From Variovorax paradoxus NBRC 15149 (GTDB lineage: Bacteria; Pseudomonadota; Gammaproteobacteria; Burkholderiales; Burkholderiaceae_C): 64,000 nucleotides of DNA. The notes under the pieces are model-generated. The model saw nothing but the letters and a program-made list of their open reading frames with translations. It was not told the origin of the DNA and made no database searches. The stretch lies in NCBI RefSeq assembly GCF_001591365.1, contig NZ_BCUT01000001.1:1364001-1428000 (forward strand), written 5' to 3'. Position 1 is the first letter of the stretch; every line of letters starts with the position of its first letter. The position numbers and the translations under genes are program-made. This document shows positions 9,215-17,783 of the stretch, piece after piece.

Positions 9215-9726
9215 TGGCGGCGGCACGCACCATGTCGGCATCGCGCTCGCGCAGCGGCAGCATCTGGCCATGGCTCGGGCTGGCGGCGATCATCCTGATC
9301 ATCGACCAGTTCACCAAGACGCTGATCCTGGGCTACTACAAGCTGGGCGACGCAACCTACGTCACGAGCTTCTTCAACGTGGTTCGCGCGCACAACACGG
9401 GCGCCGCGTTCTCGTTCCTGGCCGACCATTCGGGCTGGCAGCGCTGGTTCTTCACGGCCATTGGCGTGGCGGCCGCGGTGTTCATCGTCTGGATGCTGAA
9501 GTCGCACGCGGGGCAGAAGCTGTTCTCGTTCTCGATGGCCTGCATTTTGGGCGGGGCGATCGGCAATGTGATCGACAGGATGATGCACGGCTACGTGGTG
9601 GACTTTCTGAGCTTCCACGCGGGCAACTGGTACTTTCCGGCGTTCAATGCGGCGGACAGCGCGATCACGCTGGGGGCGATCTGCCTGGTGCTGGATGAGA
9701 TACGGCGGGTTCGGCGGGGGAAGTAG
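9214..9726 (+). CDS. lspA: Lipoprotein signal peptidase
   Basis: 170 residues with four predicted membrane segments. This inner-membrane aspartyl protease removes the signal peptide from prolipoproteins after diacylglyceryl modification. The two catalytic aspartates are visible: D121 in [15 protein letters not shown] and D148 in [11 protein letters not shown]. The start overlaps the ileS stop. An alternative Met at residue 7 would also leave the first membrane segment intact. The 380 bases downstream, before the lacI-type gene, hold only repeats and a likely regulatory region. Confidence 0.97.
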   Translation: MAAARTMSASRSRSGSIWPWLGLAAIILIIDQFTKTLILGYYKLGDATYVTSFFNVVRAHNTGAAFSFLADHSGWQRWFFTAIGVAAAVFIVWMLKSHAGQKLFSFSMACILGGAIGNVIDRMMHGYVVDFLSFHAGNWYFPAFNAADSAITLGAICLVLDEIRRVRRGK

Positions 9727-9752
9727 GGCTTCTTAGCGGCTTTGGGGAGACG

Positions 9753-9941
9753 CGCCCGGCATGCGGCGCGGCGCGGTCGGCCCCACTGTGCCGGCCCTTC
9801 GGGCTGCCCTGCGGTGCTCGCGTTTCGCGGGGTCTCGCAGAACTCGCCTGCGGCTCAGACAGCTGCGAGCCCTGATCCGCGAAACGCTGCGCTCCTCGGC
9901 GGCACAGAGGGGCCGTCCGCACCGCACCGCCTGCCGGGCGC
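9753..9941. repeat. About 190 bp imperfect palindrome downstream of lspA
   Basis: The arms 9753-9792 and 9901-9941 are near-complements: CGGCCCCACTGTGCC against GGCACAGAGGGGCCG, and GCGCCCGGC against GCCGGGCGC. Pairing continues inwards through GCGTTTCGCGG and CCGCGAAACGC. No coding capacity is apparent. It occupies about half of the 380-base gap between lspA and the LacI-type gene. It appears once in the window. The RNA would fold into a long hairpin that could end or protect the lspA transcript. Confidence 0.7.
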
Positions 9942-9964
9942 TTGCCGTCGCTTGGATGCCGCTG

Positions 9965-10000
9965 CCCTCACCCCGGCCCTCTCCCGGAGGGAGAGGGAGC
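9965..10000. repeat. Half copy of the CCCTCTCCC repeat family
   Basis: This short palindrome has the core CCCTCTCCCGGAGGGAGAGGG. It matches one arm of the inverted-repeat elements at 49946-50060 and 60034-60147. No T-tract follows, so it is not a standard terminator. It sits upstream of the LacI-type regulator gene. Confidence 0.65.
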
Positions 10001-10078
10001 AAGACCGGGCTCGCACGCGCGCGAGGGTTTTTCCCCACTTCATCGGCTGTCATAGCGGGGTCATACTGCCGCGGTGAA

Positions 10079-10094
10079 ATGTAATCGATTACAT
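10079..10094. promoter_or_regulatory. LacI-family operator, perfect palindrome
   Basis: ATGTAATCGATTACAT is a perfect 16 bp palindrome with a central CG, the hallmark of LacI/GalR-family operators. It ends 12 bases before the ATG of the LacI-type gene at 10107. This position predicts autoregulation and control of the ABC importer genes downstream, which are likely in the same transcript. Confidence 0.8.
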
Positions 10095-10106
10095 GACACC
10101 GCACGA

Positions 10107-11117
10107 ATGAGCATCCAAGCCGTTGCAGCCAAAGCCGGGGTTTCCGTGGCCACCGTGTCGCGGGCCTTCAATTTCCCCGACAAGGTGACCCGCTCCACGC
10201 GGGAGCTGGTGGAGCGCGTCGCGCGTGAACTCGACTACGTGCCGAACGCCAGCGCGCGCACCTTGCGCACTCAGCGCAGCCGTGCGTTGGGCGTGGTGCT
10301 GCCGACGCTCTTGAATCCGACCTTTGCCGAATGCCTGCAGGGCATCGCGCGCGCGGCCATCGCCGGCGGCTACGCGATCATTCCGGTCACCACGGGCTAC
10401 CAGCTCGACGAGGAAGAGCGTGCGGTCCACCTGCTGCTTGCCGGCAATGTCGATGGGCTGATCCTCGTGGTCTCCAATCCTTCCACGTCGGCCGCGCTGG
10501 CCCGGCTGCGCGGCACCGGCACGCCCTACGTGCTGGCCTACAACAGGCACCCCGAGCATCCCTGCGTGACCGTCGATGGCGAAGCAGCCGTGGCCGATGC
10601 GGTGGCGCGGCTGGTGCTGCACGGGCATCGCCGCATCGCAATGGTCAGCGGCACGCTCGCCGCGTCCGACCGCGCGCAGCAGCGCTACCGCGGCTACCGC
10701 AAGGGCATGGCCGATGCCGGGCTCAAGGCACCGCCGCTGATCGAGGTGCCGTTTGTCGAAAGCGCGGTCGATGCGCTCGCCGGCGTGCTGCAGGTGCCCG
10801 GCCGGCCCACTGCGCTGGTCTGCTCGAACGACCTGCTCGCCATCCGCAGCATCCGCGCCGCGCACTTGGGCGGCCTTGCCGTGCCGGACGACCTCAGCGT
10901 CATCGGCTTCGATGGCATCGCGCTCGGCGAAGACCTGACGCCGGCGCTCACCACCATCGCGCAGCCCAACGACGACATCGGCCGCCGCAGCGTCGAACTG
11001 CTGATCCAGGCGATGGCCGGCGGCACCGCGCTGCAGGCCGATGCGAGCCTGCTGCTGCCGTACTTCTTCCGCGACGGCGAATCGTGCGCGGCCGCGCGCG
11101 ACAACGCCAACGACTGA
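10107..11117 (+). CDS. LacI-family transcriptional regulator
   Basis: 336 residues from ATG 10107; the upstream in-frame GTG would place the operator inside the coding region. The N-terminal helix-turn-helix is IQAVAAKAGVSVATVSRAF, followed by the hinge region SARTLRTQRSRALGVVLP. The rest is a periplasmic-binding-protein-like sensor domain that should bind a small ligand. A perfect LacI-type palindrome lies immediately upstream. The gene is followed 48 bases later by the solute-binding-protein gene, so it probably regulates the transport operon. The ligand is likely the imported substrate or its breakdown product; that is inference. Confidence 0.92.
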   Translation: MSIQAVAAKAGVSVATVSRAFNFPDKVTRSTRELVERVARELDYVPNASARTLRTQRSRALGVVLPTLLNPTFAECLQGIARAAIAGGYAIIPVTTGYQLDEEERAVHLLLAGNVDGLILVVSNPSTSAALARLRGTGTPYVLAYNRHPEHPCVTVDGEAAVADAVARLVLHGHRRIAMVSGTLAASDRAQQRYRGYRKGMADAGLKAPPLIEVPFVESAVDALAGVLQVPGRPTALVCSNDLLAIRSIRAAHLGGLAVPDDLSVIGFDGIALGEDLTPALTTIAQPNDDIGRRSVELLIQAMAGGTALQADASLLLPYFFRDGESCAAARDNAND

Positions 11118-11165
11118 TCGATCACCTCGCCTCCGTCTCCACATATCCATCCAAGGAGTTCTTTC

Positions 11166-12179
11166 ATGTCCCTCCGTATTTCCCGCATGGCTCGCCTCGG
11201 CCTGATCGCCGCCGCGCTCGTTGCCGCCGGCAGCGCCACGGCCCAGACCGCCATTTGCTACAACTGTCCCACCGAGTGGGCCGACTGGGGCACGCAGCTC
11301 AAGGCCATCAAGGCCAAGACCGGCATCACGGTGCCGGCCGACAACAAGAACTCGGGCCAGTCGCTCGCGCAGCTGGTGGCCGAGAAAGCGAGCCCCGTGG
11401 CCGACGTCACCTACCTGGGCGTGACCTTCGCGGTGCAGGCGCAGAAGGAAGGCGTGGTCGAGCCCTACAAGCCGGCCGCGTGGAAGGACATCCCCGACGG
11501 CCTGAAGGACCCGGCGGGCAACTGGTTCACCATCCACTCGGGCACGCTCGGCTTCATGGTCAACGTCGATGCGCTCAAGGGCAAGCCGATTCCGAAGTCG
11601 TGGGCCGACCTGCTCAAGCCCGAATACAAGGGCCTGATCGGTTACCTCGATCCGGCCTCGGCCTTCGTGGGCTATGTCGGCGCGGTGGCGGTGAACGAGG
11701 CACGCGGCGGCACGCTCGACAACTTCGCGCCGGCCATCGACTACTTCAAGGCGCTGCAGAAGAACGAGCCCATCGTGCCCAAGCAGACTTCCTACGCACG
11801 CGTGCTGTCGGGCGAGATCGCGATCCTGCTGGACTACGACTTCAATGCCTACCGCGCCAAGTACAAGGACAAGGCCAACGTCGCCTTCGTCATTCCGAGC
11901 GAAGGCACGCTGGCCGTGCCCTACGTGATGAGCCTGGTCGCCAGGGCGCCGCATGCGGCCGAGGGCAAGAAGGTGCTCGACTTCGTGCTGTCCGACGAGG
12001 GCCAGGCGATCTGGGCCAAGGCCTACCTGCGGCCGGTGCGCGCGAGCGCAATGCCCAAGGACATCGAGGCGCAGTTCCTGCCTGCTACCGAATACGCCCG
12101 CGCGAAGAGCGTCGACTACGCCCGCATGGCCGAGGCGCAGCGTGCGTTCTCCGATCGGTATCTCAAGGAAGTGCGCTGA
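11166..12179 (+). CDS. ABC transporter periplasmic solute-binding protein
   Basis: 337 residues with a signal peptide (cleavage near ATAQ-T, about residue 27) and a strong AAGGAG ribosome site. It belongs to the spermidine/putrescine, iron and 2-aminoethylphosphonate group of binding proteins (cluster 1 type), as shown by WADLLKPEYKGLIGYLDP and the overall length. It would capture substrate in the periplasm for the two permeases and ATPase that follow. A 258 bp palindromic repeat lies between this gene and the first permease. The phosphodiesterase at the end of the operon suggests a phosphodiester or related phosphorylated substrate. Confidence 0.9.
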   Translation: MSLRISRMARLGLIAAALVAAGSATAQTAICYNCPTEWADWGTQLKAIKAKTGITVPADNKNSGQSLAQLVAEKASPVADVTYLGVTFAVQAQKEGVVEPYKPAAWKDIPDGLKDPAGNWFTIHSGTLGFMVNVDALKGKPIPKSWADLLKPEYKGLIGYLDPASAFVGYVGAVAVNEARGGTLDNFAPAIDYFKALQKNEPIVPKQTSYARVLSGEIAILLDYDFNAYRAKYKDKANVAFVIPSEGTLAVPYVMSLVARAPHAAEGKKVLDFVLSDEGQAIWAKAYLRPVRASAMPKDIEAQFLPATEYARAKSVDYARMAEAQRAFSDRYLKEVR

Positions 12180-12195
12180 GTTTTGTCCCGGATGC

Positions 12196-12453
12196 GTTCA
12201 GGGCGCGCTCCCGCCGACGGGGTACCTTGCTCCGCGAATGTCCTCCGGCCTGCGGCCTCCCCCTTGATTTCGCTGCGCAAGGCACCCCATCAGCGGGTGC
12301 GTTGGACAGAGCAGTCGTTGATCAGCGGTACACCCAGAGCGTGCCCTGGTGCACAGGCCATCGGGTGCTCCCCGCAGCGAAATAAAGGAGGAGCCGAAGG
12401 CGGGGGACATTCGCGGAGGGGAGTACCCGGTGGCCTGTGCACACGCCCCGAAC
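12196..12453. repeat. Long palindromic repeat, family 1, copy A
   Basis: This 258 bp element shares about 95 identical bases at its left side (from GGGCGCGCTCCCGCC to ACCCCATCAGCGG) with copies at 39163 and 55060, and most of the rest. The left and right halves are imperfect inverted repeats over roughly 80-100 bases, for example CTCCGCGAATGTCC against GGACATTCGCGGAG. It fills the 315-base gap between the binding-protein and permease genes, and no protein is supported in it. Confidence 0.85.
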
Positions 12454-12494
12454 AAAACAGCGACAAGAACACAAGCGCGTAATGAAAAACTGAG

Positions 12495-13316
12495 ATGAAG
12501 CAACCCAACGCCTGGAACCCCCGCTGGCGCCTGCTGGCCTGCGCAGCCCCCGCCGCCGTTTTCTTCGCGGCCTTCTGGCTGCTGCCGGTGGTGCGCCTGC
12601 TCACGCTGCCGGCGAGCAAAGGCTGGTCCACCTACTTCGCAGTGCTCACCGACTCGCGCTACCTGCAGAGCATGGCCAACACCGTCGCACTGTCGGTGGC
12701 CGTGACACTGGCAACCCTGGTGCTCGGCGCCGCCGTCGGCATCTACCTTGCGCGCCATGCCTTCGCGGGCAAGCGCATGCTGCTGTCGCTGCTCACGCTG
12801 CCGCTGTCCTTTCCGGGCGTGATCATTGGTTTCTTCGTGATCCTGCTCGGCGGGCGCCAAGGGCTGGTGGCCGACATCGGCGACAGCCTGTTCGGCCAGC
12901 GCATCACCTTCGCCTACGGCCTGCTCGGGCTGTTTCTCGCGTACCTCTACTTCTCGCTGCCGCGCGCCATTGCCACCTATGCCGCCGCGGCCGAGGCCAT
13001 GAACATGCAGCTCGAAGAAGCCGCGCGCTCGCTCGGCGCCTCGCGGTTGCGCGTGGCGCGCGACGTGTGGATGCCCGAACTCGCGCCCACCACGCTCGCA
13101 TGCGGCGCGATCCTGTTCGCCACCTCGATGGGCGCCTTCGGCACCGCGTTCACGCTAGCCAGCAAGTTCGAGGTGATCCCCATCACCATCTACAACGAGT
13201 TCACCAACTACGCCAACTTCGCGCTCGCCGCATCGCTGTCGATTGCGCTGGGCCTCGTGACCTGGCTGGTGCTGTTCGCCGCGCGGCGCTTCGGTGCCAA
13301 CCCGGTCGCACGCTGA
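12495..13316 (+). CDS. ABC transporter permease, first subunit
   Basis: 273 residues with six predicted membrane helices, of the PotB/ThiP-like binding-protein-dependent permease family. The cytoplasmic coupling loop EEAARSLGASRLRVARDVW is the EAA motif that contacts the ATPase. The ribosome site is weak and the gene lies just after the long palindromic repeat, so it may be expressed less than the binding protein. The second permease begins 16 bases after its stop. Confidence 0.92.
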   Translation: MKQPNAWNPRWRLLACAAPAAVFFAAFWLLPVVRLLTLPASKGWSTYFAVLTDSRYLQSMANTVALSVAVTLATLVLGAAVGIYLARHAFAGKRMLLSLLTLPLSFPGVIIGFFVILLGGRQGLVADIGDSLFGQRITFAYGLLGLFLAYLYFSLPRAIATYAAAAEAMNMQLEEAARSLGASRLRVARDVWMPELAPTTLACGAILFATSMGAFGTAFTLASKFEVIPITIYNEFTNYANFALAASLSIALGLVTWLVLFAARRFGANPVAR

Positions 13317-13332
13317 CCGAAGGAATTGCCTC

Positions 13333-14133
13333 ATGCGCAAGAACACGCAACCCAGGGCGCCCTTCCTGCTGGCCATCACCGTGCTCGTGAGCCTCTTCAT
13401 GATCGCGCCGATGCTGCTGTCGGTGATGGCGGGCCTGGTCAACAACTACAGCACGGGCCTGAAGAGCGGCCTCACGCTGCGCTGGCTCGGCGAGGTGTGG
13501 GACAACTACGGCGGCACCGTCGGCTGGTCGCTCGCGCTGGCGCTGGCCTGCGTGGTCGGCACCGTGCTGCTGGGCGTGCCCTGCGCCTATGCGCTGGCGC
13601 GCAGCCGCTCGCGCGCGGCGCACATCTTCGAGGAGCTGCTCACGCTGCCGGTGGCGGTGCCGGGCCTGGCCACGGCGCTGGCGCTGATCCTCGCCTACGG
13701 CCAGCTCACGGCCTTCCGCCAGAGCTTCGCCTTCATCCTCGTGGGCCACATGGTGTTCACGCTGCCGTTCATGGTGCGCACCGTGAGTTCGGCCTTCCAG
13801 CGCGACGACCTGCTCGCGCTGGAGGAAGCTGCCCGCTCGCTGGGTGCGAACTTCCGCCAGCGCTTCATGGGCATCCTCGTGCCCGCCGTGTTCCCCGCGA
13901 TCGTGGCCGGCAGCCTGATGGTGTTCACGCTCTCGGTGGGCGAGTTCAACCTCACGTGGATGCTGCACACGCCGCTCACGCGCACCCTGCCCGTGGGCCT
14001 GGCCGACAGCTATGCCTCGATGCGCATCGAGATCGGATCGGCCTACACGCTGGTCTTCTTCGCCGTGATCCTTCCGGTGCTGTGGGGCCTTCAATATCTT
14101 GCCAACCTGATGCAGAAACGCCATGGAACTTGA
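13333..14133 (+). CDS. ABC transporter permease, second subunit
   Basis: 266 residues from ATG 13333, preceded by AAGGAATT; an upstream in-frame start at 13294 has no ribosome site and overlaps the previous gene. There are six predicted membrane helices of PotC-like type. The EAA loop reads EEAARSLGANFRQRFMGILV. It should pair with the first permease to form the channel. Its last 11 bases overlap the ATPase gene, which couples their translation. Confidence 0.92.
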   Translation: MRKNTQPRAPFLLAITVLVSLFMIAPMLLSVMAGLVNNYSTGLKSGLTLRWLGEVWDNYGGTVGWSLALALACVVGTVLLGVPCAYALARSRSRAAHIFEELLTLPVAVPGLATALALILAYGQLTAFRQSFAFILVGHMVFTLPFMVRTVSSAFQRDDLLALEEAARSLGANFRQRFMGILVPAVFPAIVAGSLMVFTLSVGEFNLTWMLHTPLTRTLPVGLADSYASMRIEIGSAYTLVFFAVILPVLWGLQYLANLMQKRHGT

Positions 14134-15184
14134 ACGCATTCCCATCGACATCGCGAACTGCGCGAAAACCTACGCCGACGGCACGCGCGGCCTGCTGCCC
14201 ACCCACCTGCATGTGGAGGCCGGCGAGGTGCTGGCGCTGCTCGGGCCCTCGGGCTGCGGCAAGACCACGCTGCTGCGGCTGATCGCGGGGCTCGAAGCGC
14301 CCGACGCAGGCAGCCGCATCGTGTTCGGCGGGCAGGACGTCACCGAACGGCCGGTGGAGCATCGCGGCGTGGGCATGGTGTTCCAGAGCTATGCGCTGTT
14401 TCCGCAGATGACGGTGGCGGCCAACATCGGCTATGGGCTGCGCATCCGCGGCGTGGCGCCGGAAGAGGAAAGGCGCGCGGTGGGCGAGCTGGTCGACCTG
14501 GTGCGCCTGGGCGGCCTGGAGAACAAGCGCCCCGCCGAGCTCTCGGGCGGCCAGCGGCAGCGCGTGGCGCTGGCGCGTGCCGTGGCCGTGCGCCCGCGCG
14601 TGCTGCTGCTCGACGAGCCGCTGGCCGCGCTCGATGCCAAGCTCAAGGAGTCGCTGCGCGACGAGCTTGCCGAACTGCTGCGCCGGCTGCACATCACGGC
14701 CATCCACGTGACGCACGACCAGCAGGAGGCGCTGGCCATTGCCGACCGCCTGGCGGTGATGAGCGCCGGGCGCATCGTGCAGATCGGCCGCGGCGAAGAG
14801 CTGTACCGCGCACCGGCGCATCCCTTCGTTGCCGAATTCCTGGGCCGCGTCAACCGCCTCGCGCGCGAAGCCGACGCCATTGCGCAAGGCGTTGTCCGAC
14901 TCGGCGGAAGCACCCTGCCTTGCCCACCCGCCTGGCGCAGCCATGCGATGCTGCTGGTGCGGCCCGAAGACGTCGAAGTGAGCGCGCCGCGGCCCGACTG
15001 GGGCACCGCCACGGTCGAGCGCCGCACCTTCCTCGGCGACCGCGTGCAGTTGCAGTTGCGCGTGCAGGACCAGCCCCTGCTGGTGGCCGACGTGGGCCGC
15101 GACACGCCTTTCGGGCCCGGCGATCCGGTGGGCCTGCGCATCCAGCCCGACCGCCTGATGACCTCGCAGGAGACCATCGCATGA
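14123..15184 (+). CDS. ABC transporter ATP-binding protein (PotA/UgpC-like)
   Basis: 353 residues. Walker A is GPSGCGKT at residues 41-48, the signature is LSGGQRQR, and Walker B is VLLLDEPLAALD. After about residue 240 comes a TOBE-type regulatory domain with LVRPEDVEVSAP. It energises the importer formed by the two preceding permeases. Its stop overlaps the phosphodiesterase start in an ATGA junction, which makes the enzyme part of the same operon. Confidence 0.94.
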   Translation: MELERIPIDIANCAKTYADGTRGLLPTHLHVEAGEVLALLGPSGCGKTTLLRLIAGLEAPDAGSRIVFGGQDVTERPVEHRGVGMVFQSYALFPQMTVAANIGYGLRIRGVAPEEERRAVGELVDLVRLGGLENKRPAELSGGQRQRVALARAVAVRPRVLLLDEPLAALDAKLKESLRDELAELLRRLHITAIHVTHDQQEALAIADRLAVMSAGRIVQIGRGEELYRAPAHPFVAEFLGRVNRLAREADAIAQGVVRLGGSTLPCPPAWRSHAMLLVRPEDVEVSAPRPDWGTATVERRTFLGDRVQLQLRVQDQPLLVADVGRDTPFGPGDPVGLRIQPDRLMTSQETIA

Positions 15185-16041
15185 CGACGACAACGACACA
15201 AGACACCACCTTCCTGGTCCAGCTGACCGACCTGCACATCCGCGAGCCGGGACGCCTGGCCTATGGCCGCATCGACACCGCGCCCTACCTGGAACGCGCG
15301 GTGCAGTCGGTGCTGCGGCTGCCGCAGCAGCCCGACGCCGTGGTAATCACGGGCGACCTCAGCGACTTCGGCCGCGCGGCCGAATACGAGCACCTGGCGC
15401 GCCTGCTGGCGCCGCTCGCGATGCCGGTCTACCTGATGCCCGGCAACCATGACGAGCGCGGCCAGCTGCGCCGCAGCTTTCCCGGCCACGCCTACCTGGC
15501 GGCGGGCGTGGGCTCGGCCGGCTTCGTGCAGTATTCGGTGCGCGTCGGCGCGCTGCGCCTGCTCACGCTGGACACCTGCGTGCCGGGCGCGAGCCACGGC
15601 GAACTCTGCAGCGAGCGCCTGGCCTGGCTCGAGGAACAGCTCGATGCCTGCCGCGGCGAGCCGGTGGTGATCGCCATGCACCACCCGCCTTTCCGCACGC
15701 TGATCGGCCACATGGACGAGATCGGCCTGCTGCAGGGCGCCGAGGCGCTCGAGGCGCTGGTCGGGCGGCACCGCAACGTGGAGCGCGTGATCTGCGGCCA
15801 CCTGCACCGCGCCATCGACGTGCGCTTCGGCGGCAGCATCGCATCGACTTCGCCGGCGCCGGCGCACCAGGTCTGCCTGGACCTGTCGCCCGATGCGGCC
15901 TCGGCCTGGACGCTGGAGCCCCCGGGCTTCAAGATTCACGCCTGGTCGGCCCGGGACGGCCGGCTCGTGACCCATCTGGCGGCTTCCGGCACCTTCGAAG
16001 GGCCTTTTCCCTTCCATGACAACGGAGCGTTGATCGACTGA
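15181..16041 (+). CDS. GpdQ-like metallophosphoesterase (phosphodiesterase)
   Basis: 286 residues of the calcineurin-like class III cyclic-nucleotide or glycerophosphodiesterase family. All metal ligands are present: D17 and H19 in TDLH, D59 in TGDL, the GNHD motif at 88-91, H167-H168 in AMHHPP, and H207/H209 in CGHLH. Layout and spacing follow the bimetallic glycerophosphodiesterase GpdQ. It has no signal peptide, so it acts in the cytoplasm, presumably on what the importer brings in. The start overlaps the ATPase stop. Cyclic nucleotides (as for CpdA/Icc) are an alternative substrate, but the linkage to an importer favours an external phosphodiester. Confidence 0.88.
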   Translation: MTTTTTQDTTFLVQLTDLHIREPGRLAYGRIDTAPYLERAVQSVLRLPQQPDAVVITGDLSDFGRAAEYEHLARLLAPLAMPVYLMPGNHDERGQLRRSFPGHAYLAAGVGSAGFVQYSVRVGALRLLTLDTCVPGASHGELCSERLAWLEEQLDACRGEPVVIAMHHPPFRTLIGHMDEIGLLQGAEALEALVGRHRNVERVICGHLHRAIDVRFGGSIASTSPAPAHQVCLDLSPDAASAWTLEPPGFKIHAWSARDGRLVTHLAASGTFEGPFPFHDNGALID

Positions 16042-16105
16042 GGCCATAGATGTGGAAAATGGGGCCGCAAACGAACAAAAACGAAAAGGATAGAAACCGG
16101 CACCC

Positions 16106-17767
16106 ATGAAGCATCTCCTGAACCTGCTCGCCGCCGTCGCCCTGCTGGTGTGGGGCACGCACCTCGTGCGCACGGGCGTGCTGCGCGTGTTCGGCGCCAA
16201 CCTGCGCAAGATCCTGGTGCAGAGCATGCGCAACCGCTTCACGGCCGCGCTCTCGGGCATCGGCGTCACGGCCCTGGTGCAGTCGAGCACCGCCACCTCG
16301 CTGATGACCTCCTCCTTCGTGGGGCAGGGCCTGGTCACGCTGCCGGCGGCGCTGGCGGTGATGCGCGGGGCCGACGTGGGCACGGCGCTCATCTCGGTGC
16401 TGTTCTCGGCCGACCTCTCTTGGCTGTCGCCGATGTTCATCTTCGTGGGGGTGGTGCTGTTCATTTCCCGCTCGGCCAGCGTGGCGGGCCGCGTGGGGCG
16501 GGTGCTGATCGGCCTGGGGCTGATGCTGCTGGCGCTGCAGCTGGTGGTGGAAGCGACCGAGCCTCTCTTTTCAGCGCCGGCCGTGCGCGTGCTGCTGGCC
16601 TCTCTCAACAGCGACGTGCTGCTCGAGATCACCATCGGCGCGGTGCTGGCGATCGTGGCCTATTCGAGCCTGGCCGTGGTGCTGCTGGTGGCGGCCATGG
16701 CCAGTTCCAACGTGGTGCCGCTGGACGTCGCGCTCGGTCTGGTGCTGGGCGCCAACCTCGGCAGCGGCCTGCTGGCGGTGCTGACCACGGCCAAGTCCGC
16801 CGTGCCGGTGCGGCAGGTCACGGTGGGCAACCTGCTGTTCAAGGCGCTGGGCGTGGCCATCCTCGCGCCTTTCGTCGGGCTCTGGCTGCGCCATGTGCAG
16901 CCGCACGTGCCGAACGCGACGCACGGCGTGGTGCTGTTCCACCTGGCGTTCAACGTGCTCATCAGCCTGGGCTTCATCGGCCTCACGCAGTGGGTTGCCA
17001 CGCTGGTCACGAAGATGCTGCCGGTGCCGCCGGTGCCGGCCAGCTCCATGCGGCCGCACCATCTCGACCCGTCGGCGCTGTCGACGCCCTCGCTCGCCAT
17101 TTCCAACGCGGCGCGCGAGGCGCTGCACCAGGCCGACGTGGTGGAGACCATGCTCATCGGCACGCTCGACGTGATCCGCCACAACGACCTGCGCCTGGCG
17201 CAGGAGCTGCGGCAGCTCGACGACACGGTGGACGAGCTCTACTCGGCCATCAAGTACTACATGACGCGCATCTCGCGCGAGGCGCTGGGCGAGGAAGAAA
17301 GCCGGCGCTGGACCGACATCATCAGCTTCACCATCAACATGGAGCAGATCGGCGACATCATCGAGCGCGTGATCATCGACATCGAGGACAAGAAGATCAA
17401 GCCGCAGCGCAATTTCTCCGAGGCGGGCATGGCGGAAATCGTCGAGCTGCACGGGCGGCTGGTCGCCAACCTGCGGCTGAGCATGAGCGTCTTCCTGAAC
17501 GGCAACGTGCGCGACGCGCAGCGGCTGCTCGAGGAGAAGGCGCGCTTCCGCGACCTCGAGCGGGCCTATGCCACCACCCACCTCGACCGCCTCTCCGACC
17601 GCACCACGCTGAGCATGGAGACCAGCTCGCTGCACATCGACCTGATCAGCGACCTGAAGCGGATCAACTCGCACATCTGCTCCATTGCCTATCCGATCCT
17701 CGAATCGGCGGGCGCGCTGGCACCAAGCCGGCTGCGCGAATCGCGGCTCGGGAAGATCGAGGGCTGA
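16106..17767 (+). CDS. Na/Pi cotransporter-family protein with PhoU-like domain
   Basis: 553 residues. The first half is a membrane domain of the NptA/YjbB type, with the repeat motif QSSTATS at residues 59-65 and about eight hydrophobic segments. From about residue 330 the protein is soluble and helical, similar to PhoU. YjbB of E. coli exports phosphate, and others import it with sodium. It follows the phosphodiesterase gene by 64 bases on the same strand. If the diesters are fully broken down, phosphate handling here would make sense; that functional link is inference. Confidence 0.9.
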   Translation: MKHLLNLLAAVALLVWGTHLVRTGVLRVFGANLRKILVQSMRNRFTAALSGIGVTALVQSSTATSLMTSSFVGQGLVTLPAALAVMRGADVGTALISVLFSADLSWLSPMFIFVGVVLFISRSASVAGRVGRVLIGLGLMLLALQLVVEATEPLFSAPAVRVLLASLNSDVLLEITIGAVLAIVAYSSLAVVLLVAAMASSNVVPLDVALGLVLGANLGSGLLAVLTTAKSAVPVRQVTVGNLLFKALGVAILAPFVGLWLRHVQPHVPNATHGVVLFHLAFNVLISLGFIGLTQWVATLVTKMLPVPPVPASSMRPHHLDPSALSTPSLAISNAAREALHQADVVETMLIGTLDVIRHNDLRLAQELRQLDDTVDELYSAIKYYMTRISREALGEEESRRWTDIISFTINMEQIGDIIERVIIDIEDKKIKPQRNFSEAGMAEIVELHGRLVANLRLSMSVFLNGNVRDAQRLLEEKARFRDLERAYATTHLDRLSDRTTLSMETSSLHIDLISDLKRINSHICSIAYPILESAGALAPSRLRESRLGKIEG

Positions 17768-17783
17768 TCTGGCGCTGGCGCGG

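Noticed and set aside
6278..9271. A 997-residue open frame antisense to ileS
   Set aside because: It mirrors ileS codons in a GC-rich genome. It has no recognisable domains and is rich in His, Arg and Ala, as expected of a shadow frame.
10089..11954. A 621-residue open frame antisense to the LacI and binding-protein genes
   Set aside because: Both plus-strand genes are well supported by domains and ribosome sites; the antisense frame has neither.
12183..12482. Small open frames within the long palindromic repeats (also 39119-39470 and 54907-55250)
   Set aside because: They consist of repeat sequence that is palindromic, so frames appear on both strands. None has a ribosome site or a family match.
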